Origin: Pseudomonadota bacterium
GTDB taxonomy: Bacteria; Pseudomonadota; Gammaproteobacteria; Pseudomonadales; Moraxellaceae
Direction: 5' to 3'
Assembly (NCBI GenBank): GCA_021851865.1
Contig: JAJZBU010000003.1
Span: forward strand, 1 to 64,000
Length of the DNA stretch: 64,000 nt
A program made the position numbers and the translations under genes. Below the pieces are notes generated by a model that saw only the letters and a list, made by a program, of their open reading frames with translations, made no database searches and was not told the DNA's origin. Below, piece after piece: positions 15,857 to 24,113 of the stretch (its first letter is position 1; the number at the start of each line of letters is the position of its first letter).

Positions 15857-16799
15857 GGCCGCGCACCGCGATATAGCCGACATAGAGCAGGCCAGGCGGC
15901 AGCAGATGCCAGGCGCGCAAGGGACGCGGTAGGGCGTATAGCCAAAGGCCGGCGCTCCAGGTGAGCAAGGCCGGCCACAAGGTCGCACTGGTCGCCCGCC
16001 AGGGCAGGCCGAGCAGACCGATGGCGGGCAGCACACAGCCCTGAAAAGCCAGCGCACCGCTGATGTTGCCGAGCGCCAAACTGTCCTGACGCCGCCGCAA
16101 CCAGATCAGGCTGTTGAGCTTTTCCGGGAGTTCAGTAGCGATCGGCACCAGCAGCAGACTGAGCAACAAAGCGGAGAGCGACCAGGCGCGCGCCAGGGCG
16201 GCGAGCGTCTGCACCAGGACGTGGGCGGCGCCGATGAGCAGCACCAGGGCGAGCAAAGCCTGCAGGGGTAGGCGCATCAGCGTGCGTGGCGGTGGCGACG
16301 GCGCCGCTGCCGGCGCCACATGTGCCGCCGCCCGCCGCCAGGTGCTGAACACATGCCAGGCGTAGAGCGCCAGCAAAGGCGCGGCATAAAGACCCTGAAA
16401 TCCAGGCAGAGGCAGCAGGGAAGCGAGCAGGGCATAGCCATAACCGAGCACAAAGACGGCGAGATCCTGACGCTGCTGTCGCGCATCGACGGCGATGATG
16501 CCCGCGCCGCCGCGTTGCCACAGCGCCGCGATGCCGAGCAGGGCGAGGCTCAGGGTGCTCAGCATCCAGGGCGCGCCGAGCAAGGCGCCGAGGGCGACGG
16601 CGCGCTGCCTGCCATCGACCAAGGCGACCACCGGCACCAGGGTTTCCGGCAAAGCGGTGGCGACGGCGGCGATGATAGAGGCCGCCCAACCGGGATAGAC
16701 CCCACGCTGCGCCACCCAGGTCTCGATGGCGGCGGTGAACAGCAGCGCCGCCAGCACGATGGCCAGCAAGGACAGGCACAACCCGACCAGCGTCGTCAC
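15846..16799 (-). CDS. Sodium/calcium exchanger (CaCA) family membrane protein
   Basis: This 317-residue protein has two homologous halves, each with a signature alpha repeat: AAVATALPETLVPVVAL near residue 45 and VPIATELPEKLNSLIWL near residue 225, with the acidic residues that bind the cation. About ten hydrophobic segments are visible. Such antiporters exchange Ca2+ or another cation for Na+ or H+ at the inner membrane. The ion cannot be told from sequence. The gene is convergent with pstA and overlaps its last 11 bases, which leaves no room for pstB. It appears to be transcribed alone. Confidence 0.8.
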   Translation of the reverse strand: MTTLVGLCLSLLAIVLAALLFTAAIETWVAQRGVYPGWAASIIAAVATALPETLVPVVALVDGRQRAVALGALLGAPWMLSTLSLALLGIAALWQRGGAGIIAVDARQQRQDLAVFVLGYGYALLASLLPLPGFQGLYAAPLLALYAWHVFSTWRRAAAHVAPAAAPSPPPRTLMRLPLQALLALVLLIGAAHVLVQTLAALARAWSLSALLLSLLLVPIATELPEKLNSLIWLRRRQDSLALGNISGALAFQGCVLPAIGLLGLPWRATSATLWPALLTWSAGLWLYALPRPLRAWHLLPPGLLYVGYIAVRGLSA

Positions 16800-16877
16800 G
16801 GCACGACCTCCCCCACCCTTAGCGCCTGGAAGCTGCAGGATAGGTCAGCGTCGCGCCGCTGCCAAGCCCACGCCGGC

Positions 16878-17648
16878 TCAGGCGATCAGATAACCGCCGT
16901 CGACATTGAGGGCGACGCCGGTGGTGTAGCTGGCGAGATCGGAGACGAGATAGAGGACGGCTCCGGCCATCTCCTCAGGCTGCGCGATGCGCCCTTGCGG
17001 CACATGGCGCAGGACTTCCTTGACGATGTGCTCGTTCTGGGTCAGGGCGCTGGCGAAGCGCGTGTCGGTGAAGCCCGGCAGCAGCGCATTCACCCGCACC
17101 TTTTGCGGGGCGAGTTCCTTGGCGAAGGCCTGGGTCATCGAGATGACGGCGGCCTTGGTGATCGAATAGATACCTTGCATCGCGCCGGGGATGACGCCAT
17201 TGACCGAGGCGACGTTGACGATGCTGCCGCCTTGGCTCTGTCGCGCCATGATCTTGCCGGCGCGCGCCGACATGAAGAAATAGCCACGGATGTTGACGTC
17301 GACGGTCTTCTGAAAAGCGGCGAGGTCGGTGTCGAGGATGGAACCGAAGTAGGGATTGGCGGCAGCGTTGTTGACCAGGATGTCGAGCCGGCCATAGCGC
17401 TCCTCGATGTGCGCGAAAAGAGCGTCGATCTGCGCCATGTCGCCGATATGGCAGGCGAGAGCCTCGGCCTGCCAGCCTTCGGCGCGCAGCTCCGCCGCCA
17501 CCGCTTCGCAGCCGTCGATTTTACGGCTGCACAGCAGGACGTGCGCCCCCTGGGCGGCGAGTAGACGGGCGATGGCGGCGCCGATGCCTCGACTGGCACC
17601 GCTGATCAGGGCGATGCGCCCATGCAGATTCATGATCGCAGACGACAT
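16878..17648 (-). CDS. SDR-family oxidoreductase, last gene of the acyl-CoA operon
   Basis: This 256-residue classical SDR has the cofactor motif SGASRGIG near residue 15 (Ser in place of the usual Thr), NNAA near 92, the catalytic Tyr-Lys in YSITKA, and a C-terminal GVALNVDGGY. It looks like a 3-ketoacyl or 3-hydroxyacyl-CoA dehydrogenase-type enzyme. AAGGAG lies before the ATG. It is 18 bases downstream of the phosphatase gene in an operon with the acyl-CoA dehydrogenase and kinase genes, and could oxidise the 3-hydroxyacyl-CoA produced there; the substrate is inferred from context. Confidence 0.8.
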   Translation of the reverse strand: MSSAIMNLHGRIALISGASRGIGAAIARLLAAQGAHVLLCSRKIDGCEAVAAELRAEGWQAEALACHIGDMAQIDALFAHIEERYGRLDILVNNAAANPYFGSILDTDLAAFQKTVDVNIRGYFFMSARAGKIMARQSQGGSIVNVASVNGVIPGAMQGIYSITKAAVISMTQAFAKELAPQKVRVNALLPGFTDTRFASALTQNEHIVKEVLRHVPQGRIAQPEEMAGAVLYLVSDLASYTTGVALNVDGGYLIA

Positions 17649-17666
17649 GAGCTTCTCCTTAAGGTC

Positions 17667-18356
17667 TTAACGATAGGTGAGCAGGCTGGCGTCAGCGGCA
17701 TCGAGATGGCTGACGTCGTTGAACCCGGACAGACTGATCTGTTCGGCGTGGTACAAAAGGCGTGTGCTGCCGGCGTTGTAGAGCACGGCATTGAGGGCGA
17801 GCGCCTGCGCGTCCGGGATCGCCAGCAGGGCCTGCACGATGGCGGCGATCACCCCGCCCGAGGTGACGACGACGACATCGCCCGTGCTCTGCGCGCGCAC
17901 TGCCTGCAAAGCCGCCTGACAGCGTTGCTGAAAGGCCGGCCAGCTCTCGCTGTAGTCGCCGGCAGCGCCGGCGTCCTGCCAACGCGCGAAGGCGCTCGCA
18001 AAGAGGCGCTGAAACGCCTGCCGCGGCTGTGTCTGCGCCACCAGCCAGCGCTGCCGTTGCTCGACATCGTCCCACTGCGGCATGACCCGACGCAGCAGCT
18101 GCGCGTGATCGAACTCATCGAAACGACGATCGACGACGCTCTCCTGCGCGCCGGCGCCATAGGCGTCGCGCAGATGCTGCAAGGTCGCGCGTTGCCGCTG
18201 CAGGCCGCCGCAGTACCAGTGCGCGAGGCGCCACCGCTTCTCGCGCCAGGCGCGCCCGAGGCGCTGTGCCTGCTCCTCGCCACGCGGCGACAACTGATCG
18301 TAGTCGGCGGCCTCGAAAGCCGCCTGGCCATGGCGCACGAGCAGGATGGCCGCCAT
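17667..18356 (-). CDS. Histidine phosphatase (phosphoglycerate mutase-like)
   Basis: This 229-residue protein starts MAAILLVRHGQAAF, carrying the RHG signature with the phospho-accepting histidine at residue 9. VVTSGGVI near residue 165 replaces the second catalytic His region: the usual VxHGG is TSGG here. I set the start at 18356, where the ATG overlaps the stop of the kinase gene by one base. Homologs accompany acyl-CoA dehydrogenase/phosphotransferase operons. It might remove phosphate from a pathway intermediate, though loss of the second histidine makes catalysis doubtful. Confidence 0.75.
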   Translation of the reverse strand: MAAILLVRHGQAAFEAADYDQLSPRGEEQAQRLGRAWREKRWRLAHWYCGGLQRQRATLQHLRDAYGAGAQESVVDRRFDEFDHAQLLRRVMPQWDDVEQRQRWLVAQTQPRQAFQRLFASAFARWQDAGAAGDYSESWPAFQQRCQAALQAVRAQSTGDVVVVTSGGVIAAIVQALLAIPDAQALALNAVLYNAGSTRLLYHAEQISLSGFNDVSHLDAADASLLTYR

Positions 18357-19423
18357 CAGATGAGCCCGCGCTCGATCATACGCTGCGCCCGCCGCTCGAG
18401 CAGATCGACGATGCGACCGAACCCGGCGTAGGCCTGATGCGCCACCTGGCCGTGCACATGGCGATAGTAGATCTGCTGGGCGATGACCGCCAAGCGAAAC
18501 AGACCATAGACGCTGTAGAAGAGCATGTCGCCCGTCGTCCGGCCACTGCGCTCGCCGTAGAACTCGATCAGCTCCTGCCGCGTCAGCATACCCGCCACCT
18601 GCGTCGGCTGGCGGCGCAGGGCCTGCCAGGCCGGTTCGTCGTCGGCCTGCACCCAGTAGGCCAGGGTGTTGCCGAGGTCCATCAATGGATCGCCGAGGGT
18701 GGCCATCTCCCAGTCGAGCACACCGATCACCCGACTCGGCTGGGCGCGGTCGAGGACGACGTTGTCGAAACGATAGTCGTTGTGGATCAGACACAGACCG
18801 CTGTCGGCGGGCTGATGCTCGTGCAGCCAGTGCATGACGGCGGTGAAGCTGGCGACGTCGCTGGTGTGCACCTGGCGGAAGCGTTCGCTCCAGCCGTGGA
18901 TCTGGCGCTCGACATAGCCTTGTCCGCGACCGAGATGGCTGAGACCCGCCGCCACCACATCGATGGCGTGCAGTTCGACCAGCCGATCGACCACCGCCTC
19001 ACACAAGGTGCGCGCCGCCGCTGCGTCGAGCGACAGGCCGGCGGGCAGATCCTTGCGCAGGATGAGGCCGTCGAGCCGCTCCATGAGATAGGCCGGACCC
19101 AGGTCATCGCTGGCTTCATACACGCCGAGCACGCGCGGCACATAGGGATAGTGCGGGCGCAGGCTCTGCATCAGCTGCGCCTCGCGCAGCACGTCGTGGG
19201 CGCTTTTAGCCTTGTGTCCAGGCGGTGGCCGACGCAAGATGAGGTCGCGTTCGCGATAGTGCAGCAGATAGGTGAGGTTGGAGGCGCCGCCAACGAACTG
19301 GGTGATCTCCGCCACGCCACTGACGCCGAGCCCGAGGCCACTGATCCACGCCTGCAGGCGCTCGCCTTCGACCTCCTCGCCAGCGCGCACCTGGCTACGC
19401 ATCTCTTCATTGGTGTCCGACAT
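18356..19423 (-). CDS. APH-type phosphotransferase linked to acyl-CoA metabolism
   Basis: This 355-residue kinase-like protein has the nucleotide-loop region FVGGASNLTYLL, the Lys-region equivalent LILRRPPPG, the catalytic loop CLIHNDYRFDNVVLD and the metal-binding GVLDWEMATLGDP. These are hallmarks of the ACAD10/ACAD11 kinase domain and of Pseudomonas LvaA, which phosphorylates the 4-hydroxy group of 4-hydroxyacyl-CoAs. It overlaps the SDR gene upstream by 17 bases and the phosphatase gene downstream by one. Its position beside an ACAD11-like dehydrogenase supports the same chemistry here. Confidence 0.85.
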   Translation of the reverse strand: MSDTNEEMRSQVRAGEEVEGERLQAWISGLGLGVSGVAEITQFVGGASNLTYLLHYRERDLILRRPPPGHKAKSAHDVLREAQLMQSLRPHYPYVPRVLGVYEASDDLGPAYLMERLDGLILRKDLPAGLSLDAAAARTLCEAVVDRLVELHAIDVVAAGLSHLGRGQGYVERQIHGWSERFRQVHTSDVASFTAVMHWLHEHQPADSGLCLIHNDYRFDNVVLDRAQPSRVIGVLDWEMATLGDPLMDLGNTLAYWVQADDEPAWQALRRQPTQVAGMLTRQELIEFYGERSGRTTGDMLFYSVYGLFRLAVIAQQIYYRHVHGQVAHQAYAGFGRIVDLLERRAQRMIERGLI

Positions 19424-20243
19424 GCTGCTTCTCCTGTCGTGCCGCCTTGGCGGCCATGGCGATGGCCATCGCCTGCATGCGCCGACGAAATCCCGCCGGC
19501 CACCAGCGCTTCAGGCGCCAGTAGCGGCGGCCCTCGGCGTGCGGTAGCAGGCAGGCCTCGCCGCGCTCACAGGCGCTGATGATACGCGCCGCGATGGCGT
19601 CGGCGTCGAGCGGTGAAGAACGCATCAAGCGCTCGAGGGCGGCGGCCGTGCCGGCGCGCGTGCTGCGCAAAGAGCGGCCGAGCCCGGTGGCAAAAAAGCC
19701 CGGGCAGATGAGATGCACTGCGACACCATACGGCGCCATCTCCGCCGCCAGGGTCTCGCTCAGACTGACCACCGCCGCCTTGCTGGCATTGTAAGCGGCC
19801 ATCTCCGGGGGGTTGAGCAAACCGGCCATGGAAGCGATGTTGACGATGTGGCCCTGGCCCTGCGCCTGCATGACGCGCGCCGCCGCCTGGCAGCCGTGCA
19901 GGACGCCATAGAAGTTGATGTCCATGACCCAGTGCCAGTCGTCGAGAGTGACGTCGACCACCGGCCCGGACACCGCCACACCAGCATTGTTGATCATCAG
20001 ATCGAGACGCCCCCAGGCGCTGACCGCGCGCTGCACCAGGGCGGTGACGGCGTCGGTCTGGCGCACATCGCAGAGCTGCGTCAGCACCTCCACCCCACGC
20101 CCTTGCAGGCTGGCGGCGACCTCGGCGAGGCCCGCCTCCTGACAATCGGCGAGCAGCAGACGCGCGCCACGTTCGCCATAAGCGCCGGCGAGGGCACGCC
20201 CAAGACCGCTGCCGGCGCCGGTGATGAGGACGACCTGGCTCAT
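19407..20243 (-). CDS. SDR-family oxidoreductase in the acyl-CoA operon
   Basis: This 278-residue SDR has TGAGSGLGRAL at residues 8-18, NNAGVAVSGP near 86 and the catalytic YNASKAAV near 155. The C-terminal end is basic (RYWRLKRWWPAGFRRRM), perhaps for membrane contact. It overlaps the acyl-CoA dehydrogenase gene by ATGA and the kinase gene by 17 bases, so it belongs to the same operon. In the P. putida lva pathway an SDR acts with the kinase and dehydrogenase; a similar auxiliary role is likely, but the substrate is unknown. Confidence 0.82.
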   Translation of the reverse strand: MSQVVLITGAGSGLGRALAGAYGERGARLLLADCQEAGLAEVAASLQGRGVEVLTQLCDVRQTDAVTALVQRAVSAWGRLDLMINNAGVAVSGPVVDVTLDDWHWVMDINFYGVLHGCQAAARVMQAQGQGHIVNIASMAGLLNPPEMAAYNASKAAVVSLSETLAAEMAPYGVAVHLICPGFFATGLGRSLRSTRAGTAAALERLMRSSPLDADAIAARIISACERGEACLLPHAEGRRYWRLKRWWPAGFRRRMQAMAIAMAAKAARQEKQHVGHQ

Positions 20244-21457
20244 ACCGGCACCTCCGGATGGCGGCGTAATTCGAGTTTGGCGATCAGTGCCTTGTGCACC
20301 TCGTCCGGGCCATCGGCAATCCGCAGGACGCGCGCGTAGGCATAGAGCGCCGCCAACGGCGTGTCATCGCTGAGACCGGCACCGCCATGCATCTGGATGG
20401 CCTGATCGATGATCTTCTGCGCCACCGTCGGCGCCACCACCTTGATCTGCGAGATCTCGCTCATCGCCGCCTTGGCGCCGACGGTATCCATCATCCACGC
20501 CGCCTTGAGGGTGAGCAGGCGCGCCTGCTCGAGGGCGATGCGCGCGTCAGCGATGATGTCCCGGTTGCCGCCGAGATCGATCAGCGCCTTGCCGAAAGCC
20601 TGGCGGCTGCGCGCGCGCGCGATCATCAGTTCGAGCGCCCGCTCCGCCGCACCGAGCACGCGCATGCAGTGATGGATGCGGCCAGGGCCCAAACGCCCCT
20701 GCGCGATCTCGAAGCCACGGCCGGGTCCAGCGATGACGTGATCGAGCGGCACCCTGACCGCGTTGAAGCTGACCTCGCCATGCCCGAAGGGCTCGTCATA
20801 GGCGCCGAAGACCGGCAGCATGCGCTCGATCTTGACGCCGGCGCTGTCGATCGGAATGAGGACCATGGAGTGACGCGCGTAAGGCGGCGCCGTCGGGTCG
20901 GTCAAGGCCATGTAGATGAGAACACGGCAATGCGGATGGCCGAGGCCGGAGCTCCACCACTTGCGGCCATCGCAGACGATGCTGTCGCCATCGACGACGG
21001 CACGCGCCTGCATATTGGTGGCGTCGGAGGAGGCCACCGCCGGTTCGGTCATGCAGAAGGCCGAGCGTATCTCGCCGGCGAGCAGCGGCTTGAGCCAGCG
21101 CTCCTGCTGCTGCGGCGAACCATATTTGGCGAGGACTTCCATGTTGCCGCTGTCCGGCGCATTGCAGTTGAACACTTCCGGCGCCAGAAAAGAGCGTCCG
21201 CTCAGTTCGGCGAGAGGCGCGTAGTCGACGTTGCTCAGACCTGCGCCCCACTCGTTGTCCGGCAGAAAGAGGTTCCACAGACCCGCCGCCTTGGCCTTGG
21301 CCTTGAGGCTCTCCATGATCGGCGGCTGGCACCAGGGACCGTCATGGCTTTGCAGCTGCCGGCGGTACTCGGCCTCGGCCGGCAAAATCTCCTCGCGCAA
21401 AAAGGCCTCGACCTGGGCGATGAGTTGGCGCGCTCGCGGGCTGTAGGCAAAGTCCAT
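20240..21457 (-). CDS. Acyl-CoA dehydrogenase family protein, ACAD10/11-like
   Basis: This 405-residue flavoprotein contains CMTEPAVASSDATNM and RKWWSSGLGHPHCRV in the flavin-binding middle region and RSRQAFGKALIDLGGNRD in the C-terminal helical domain. The C-terminal loop is IADGPDEVH in place of the usual YEGT-x-E, a hallmark of the ACAD10/11 branch. That branch works with an APH-type kinase to turn 4-hydroxyacyl-CoA into 3-hydroxyacyl-CoA through a phosphorylated intermediate. The ATG at 21457 follows CCAGGAG. It is the first gene of the five-gene operon and is divergent from lysR. Confidence 0.87.
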   Translation of the reverse strand: MDFAYSPRARQLIAQVEAFLREEILPAEAEYRRQLQSHDGPWCQPPIMESLKAKAKAAGLWNLFLPDNEWGAGLSNVDYAPLAELSGRSFLAPEVFNCNAPDSGNMEVLAKYGSPQQQERWLKPLLAGEIRSAFCMTEPAVASSDATNMQARAVVDGDSIVCDGRKWWSSGLGHPHCRVLIYMALTDPTAPPYARHSMVLIPIDSAGVKIERMLPVFGAYDEPFGHGEVSFNAVRVPLDHVIAGPGRGFEIAQGRLGPGRIHHCMRVLGAAERALELMIARARSRQAFGKALIDLGGNRDIIADARIALEQARLLTLKAAWMMDTVGAKAAMSEISQIKVVAPTVAQKIIDQAIQMHGGAGLSDDTPLAALYAYARVLRIADGPDEVHKALIAKLELRRHPEVPV

Positions 21458-21531
21458 GCTGATCTCCTGGCTGTACGATGGCTCTAGCCTAAGAGGGAAC
21501 ATGTCATTATGCTAGTTCATTGTATCTATAG

Positions 21532-22446
21532 TTGAGTATTCATTGCGTGCATGTTCATAAGAGCGACCTCGCCCTGCTGCAGGTCTTCGACAGCATCTAC
21601 CGGGAAGGGTCGCTGACCCGCGCCGCCTTGCATCTGCACCTTTCGCAACCGGCGGTGAGCCACGCCCTGGCGCGCCTGCGTGAGCGTTTTGGCGATCCTT
21701 TGTTCGTGCGTCAGGGCAGCCATATGACACCGACGGCGCGCGCCCGTCAGATCGCCGAGCCCATCGCCCAGGCCCTGGCGCAATTGCGGGGCGTGCTCGA
21801 ACTGCCCGTCGCCTTCGATCCGCAACAGGCTTCACACGAGTTTCGTCTTGGTCTGCGCGATGTTCTCGAGGCCCTGCTCCTGCCCGCCCTGGTGCGTCGC
21901 CTCGGCCCACGCCTGCGCATCCTCAGCGTGCGCTGCGAACGCGCCCAGATGGAGGATGAGCTGGCGCGCGGCAGCCTCGACGTCGTCATCGACGTGCTGC
22001 GCCCACTCACCGGTGGCCTGCGCCAGACACCGCTGCTGCAGGAGTCGCTGGTGGTGCTGATGCGCGCCGGCCATCCTCTCGCCGATCGCCTCGATCTCGC
22101 CGCCTATCTGCACGCCGACCACGTCGCCGTTTCCTCGCGTCGTCAGGGCCCGGCGCTCGAAGACATCGAACTGGCGCGCAATGGCCAGCAACGCCACATC
22201 GTCCTGCGCTGCCAGCACTACTACGCCGCCAGCGCCATCGTCGCCGACAGCGATCTGCTGCTGACCATGCCTGGCCACTACGCCCGCCGCCTCGAGCGCG
22301 ACCACGGCCACTGGATACGCCCCCTGCCCTTGTCGCAACCGGCCCTGTCCATGCACATGTACTGGCATGAACGGCGCGAAGATGAAGCAGCGCACACCTG
22401 GCTGCGCGCGCAGCTGCAGGCGGTAGTAGCGATGGGCGGCCTCTAG
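21532..22446 (+). CDS. LysR-family transcriptional regulator
   Basis: This 304-residue regulator has the N-terminal winged helix with SLTRAALHLHLSQPAVSHALARLRERFGDPLF, within residues about 25-65, and an effector-binding domain of normal length. It is divergent from the acyl-CoA dehydrogenase operon with a 74-base gap, so it most likely controls that operon. The start is uncertain: TTG at 21532 gives the longest frame and GTG at 21547 gives MHVHKSDLALL, closer to relatives; neither has a clear SD. The gap holds TTCATTG twice, 26 bases apart (21510-21516 and 21536-21542, the second inside the longer form). Confidence 0.85.
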   Translation: MSIHCVHVHKSDLALLQVFDSIYREGSLTRAALHLHLSQPAVSHALARLRERFGDPLFVRQGSHMTPTARARQIAEPIAQALAQLRGVLELPVAFDPQQASHEFRLGLRDVLEALLLPALVRRLGPRLRILSVRCERAQMEDELARGSLDVVIDVLRPLTGGLRQTPLLQESLVVLMRAGHPLADRLDLAAYLHADHVAVSSRRQGPALEDIELARNGQQRHIVLRCQHYYAASAIVADSDLLLTMPGHYARRLERDHGHWIRPLPLSQPALSMHMYWHERREDEAAHTWLRAQLQAVVAMGGL

Positions 22447-22513
22447 ACGCAATACTGTTCTCTTGACCTCCTCGCCGCCCGAAGGACGGAGAGAAGCTCA
22501 AGTGTCGATTGCA

Positions 22514-22606
22514 TCACAACGGGGGAAGGGTTGCTGGTGCGCCCCTTGTTGTAGTGGCAGGCGTCAATGACGGCTCTTTAGCCGCGTCTGCGATCTGCTT
22601 CATCAT
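22514..22606 (-). CDS. Possible 30-residue ORF coupled to the toxin gene
   Basis: An ATG at 22606 overlaps the toxin stop and opens a 30-codon frame (starting MMKQIADAAKEPS, ending in a Thr/Pro-rich tail). It could be a truncated third member of the plasmid stability operon or chance. No family is recognised. Confidence 0.25.
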   Translation of the reverse strand: MMKQIADAAKEPSLTPATTTRGAPATLPPL

Positions 22607-22896
22607 CTTGTTTTTGTCTTCTTCGGCCATTGCTGCGCACCGTGCAACACACGCAGCAGCTCGATGCGCTTGCCCTTGATGCGATAGATCACGATGAACG
22701 GGGTACGGCTTATGACCAGCTCGCGGGTGCCTTGCTTGCGCCCTGCGCGGCCCATTTCCGGGTGCTGGACTAGCTGGCCCACATGGTGGGCTATGCGATC
22801 GCCTTGCTCGATGGCTGCACGGGGGTTGTCTTGGGTGATGTAGTCCAGCTGCGCGTCACGGTCAGCTATCGCCCTGCGAAGCCATACCAATATCAA
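22603..22896 (-). CDS. RelE/ParE-type toxin
   Basis: This 97-residue protein has the ParE-like layout: WLRRAIADRDAQLDYI near the start, DNPRAAIEQGDRI, the strand region GTRELVISRTPFIVIYRI and a C-terminal RVLHGAQQWP. The last stretch, with LLRVLHGAQQW, is diagnostic of the ParE/RelE superfamily. The gene overlaps its partner antitoxin by ATGA and comes second in the operon, the usual order. ParE toxins act on gyrase and RelE toxins cleave mRNA on ribosomes; the sequence looks more ParE-like, but the target is not certain. Confidence 0.85.
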   Translation of the reverse strand: MILVWLRRAIADRDAQLDYITQDNPRAAIEQGDRIAHHVGQLVQHPEMGRAGRKQGTRELVISRTPFIVIYRIKGKRIELLRVLHGAQQWPKKTKTR

Positions 22897-23366
22897 GCGG
22901 CGCTCCCTTCAGCACGCTTGACCAGCTCGGCCCGTTTCTTGGCCCAGCTCGCGTTCGCTTCCTCGTTCGTCACCCACTCGGCGGCCGGGTCGTCAGCTTC
23001 GGCCAGGCCGATTTCTACCTGTTCCCGAAACCACTTGTCATGTGCTGCCGCTTCATGGGCGTTGCGCAATCGTTCCGATGCGTCATCGCGGGACTTGCCC
23101 ACTAGGGCAACATCGCTGAAGTTGGTCGCGTCCAGCAGCTCGAAGCGGGCAATGTGAAGCTCTTTCTTTAGGTAGTCCACGCATCGGTCAAGGCTGCGCC
23201 ACATGCGGGGCTTGTCGCTGCGCTGTGCCCCCAGCGGCTTTTCTTGCATCCCCAACTTCAGGACTACGGACCAGCCGCCAGGCTGGCCAATGATCGACGC
23301 GCCACGGATCGCGGATGCTTCGACCATCCGTTTTGCCATGGCGGTGTCTATGGTGTGCCTGCTCAT
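22893..23366 (-). CDS. Two-domain antitoxin / plasmid partition-associated protein
   Basis: This 157-residue protein overlaps the toxin gene by four bases. Residues about 105-150 (AHDKWFREQVEIGLAEADD, then WVTNEEANASWAKKRAEL) resemble the toxin-neutralising C-terminus of ParD/PaaA-type antitoxins. Residues 1-90 form a separate alpha/beta domain (ASIIGQPGGWSVVLKLGMQ, later MWRSLDRCVDYLKKEL), which I recall from ParC-type partition-associated proteins of broad-host plasmids; that match is from memory. The start at 23366 (MSRHTID) is preferred; in-frame ATGs at 23399 and 23420 would extend it. It marks this island as plasmid-derived. Confidence 0.7.
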   Translation of the reverse strand: MSRHTIDTAMAKRMVEASAIRGASIIGQPGGWSVVLKLGMQEKPLGAQRSDKPRMWRSLDRCVDYLKKELHIARFELLDATNFSDVALVGKSRDDASERLRNAHEAAAHDKWFREQVEIGLAEADDPAAEWVTNEEANASWAKKRAELVKRAEGSAA

Positions 23367-23432
23367 GTTGATTTTCTCGCGCAAATGATGGTTTGTCATT
23401 AAGTAGATTGTGTGTATCATTTAGAGTTTATG

Positions 23433-23445
23433 CAAGTCTTACTTG
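23433..23445. promoter_or_regulatory. Short inverted repeat upstream of the toxin-antitoxin operon
   Basis: CAAGT and ACTTG flank CTT, 67 bases before the antitoxin start, in an AT-rich stretch. It could be an autoregulatory operator, but five-base arms are weak evidence. Confidence 0.25.
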
Positions 23446-23513
23446 TGAAAACGCGCAGGCTCACCGGCTGTTTGAACATTGCCAGCTCATAGCTGACCGC
23501 GTCTATAGGCTGT

Positions 23514-23533
23514 TTCGAGAGGGGTTTCTCGAA
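23514..23533. repeat. Inverted repeat in the island
   Basis: TTCGAGA and TCTCGAA are perfect seven-base arms around GGGGTT. No gene lies immediately beside it. It may be a relic of a mobile-element end or a small hairpin; no function is assigned. Confidence 0.35.
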
Positions 23534-23558
23534 GGATCACAGCAAATCGATCAGCGAG

Positions 23559-23774
23559 ATGAGCGCCAGCGCCCGTGCTGGCGAAATCGCCGCCATCCTT
23601 ACGGCTGCCATCGTCCGCACCCTTGCTGCGGATGAGCCAAAACAGAGAGAAGTTGGCCTTGGCTTCCTGCCCGACCAGCGCGTTCATACACCCCCCCTAT
23701 CAAGAGGAGAAGTTGTGGTGGCCGTCACCCGGCGTTGCACACTCAGGGTAGCGCGCAGTGAATTCCAGCTTTGA
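23559..23774 (+). CDS. Short ORF resembling small genes of recombinase cassettes
   Basis: The first 50 residues (MSASARAGEIAAILTAAIVR, then LGFLPDQRVHTPP) have the EIAxIL...LGFxxDQxVHxxP pattern I associate with small proteins encoded next to DUF2924 and serine-recombinase genes on mobile DNA. Those partner genes are missing here; the frame runs on into unrelated sequence, so the original 3' part is probably lost. The link is from memory and tentative. Confidence 0.35.
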   Translation: MSASARAGEIAAILTAAIVRTLAADEPKQREVGLGFLPDQRVHTPPLSRGEVVVAVTRRCTLRVARSEFQL

Positions 23775-23832
23775 CGGTTCTGCATGGCACCGAGTTGCCG
23801 CCGCATTACCTGCACCAGCTGATCGCACGGCA

Positions 23833-24113
23833 TTCACCGATGTGCTCAAGCGGGAGGACGTGACCATCAGCATGGACGGACGTGGGCGGATTTTTGTCGA
23901 GCGCTTATGGCACAACGTGCAGTACGAGGATGTGTACCTGCAAGGGTAGGCCAACATGGCGGAATTGACGGTGGGCTGGACGCAGTATTTCGCGGTCTAC
24001 AACGCGGAGCGCCCGCACCAGGCACTGGGCTATCAAACGCCCAGCCACGTCTACAGCGCCGGGTTTGGCGGTGGTGCGGTGATCGTCGACCGGTTTGGCG
24101 GCGATGAAGAGAA
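23833..24113 (+). pseudogene. IS3-family transposase (OrfB) C-terminal remnant
   Basis: One reading frame gives FTDVLKREDVTISMDGRGR, IFVERLWHNVQYEDVYLQG, a TAG stop at 23947-23949, then WTQYFAVYNAERPHQALGYQ. This is the end of the DDE integrase core of IS3 transposases, with the last catalytic Glu in FVERLW. Two defects are visible: about four residues (usually ALDN) are missing between DGRGR and IFVERLW, and the TAG replaces what is normally a Tyr codon (QGYANM). The N-terminal two-thirds and orfA are absent. The copy is dead. Confidence 0.85.
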
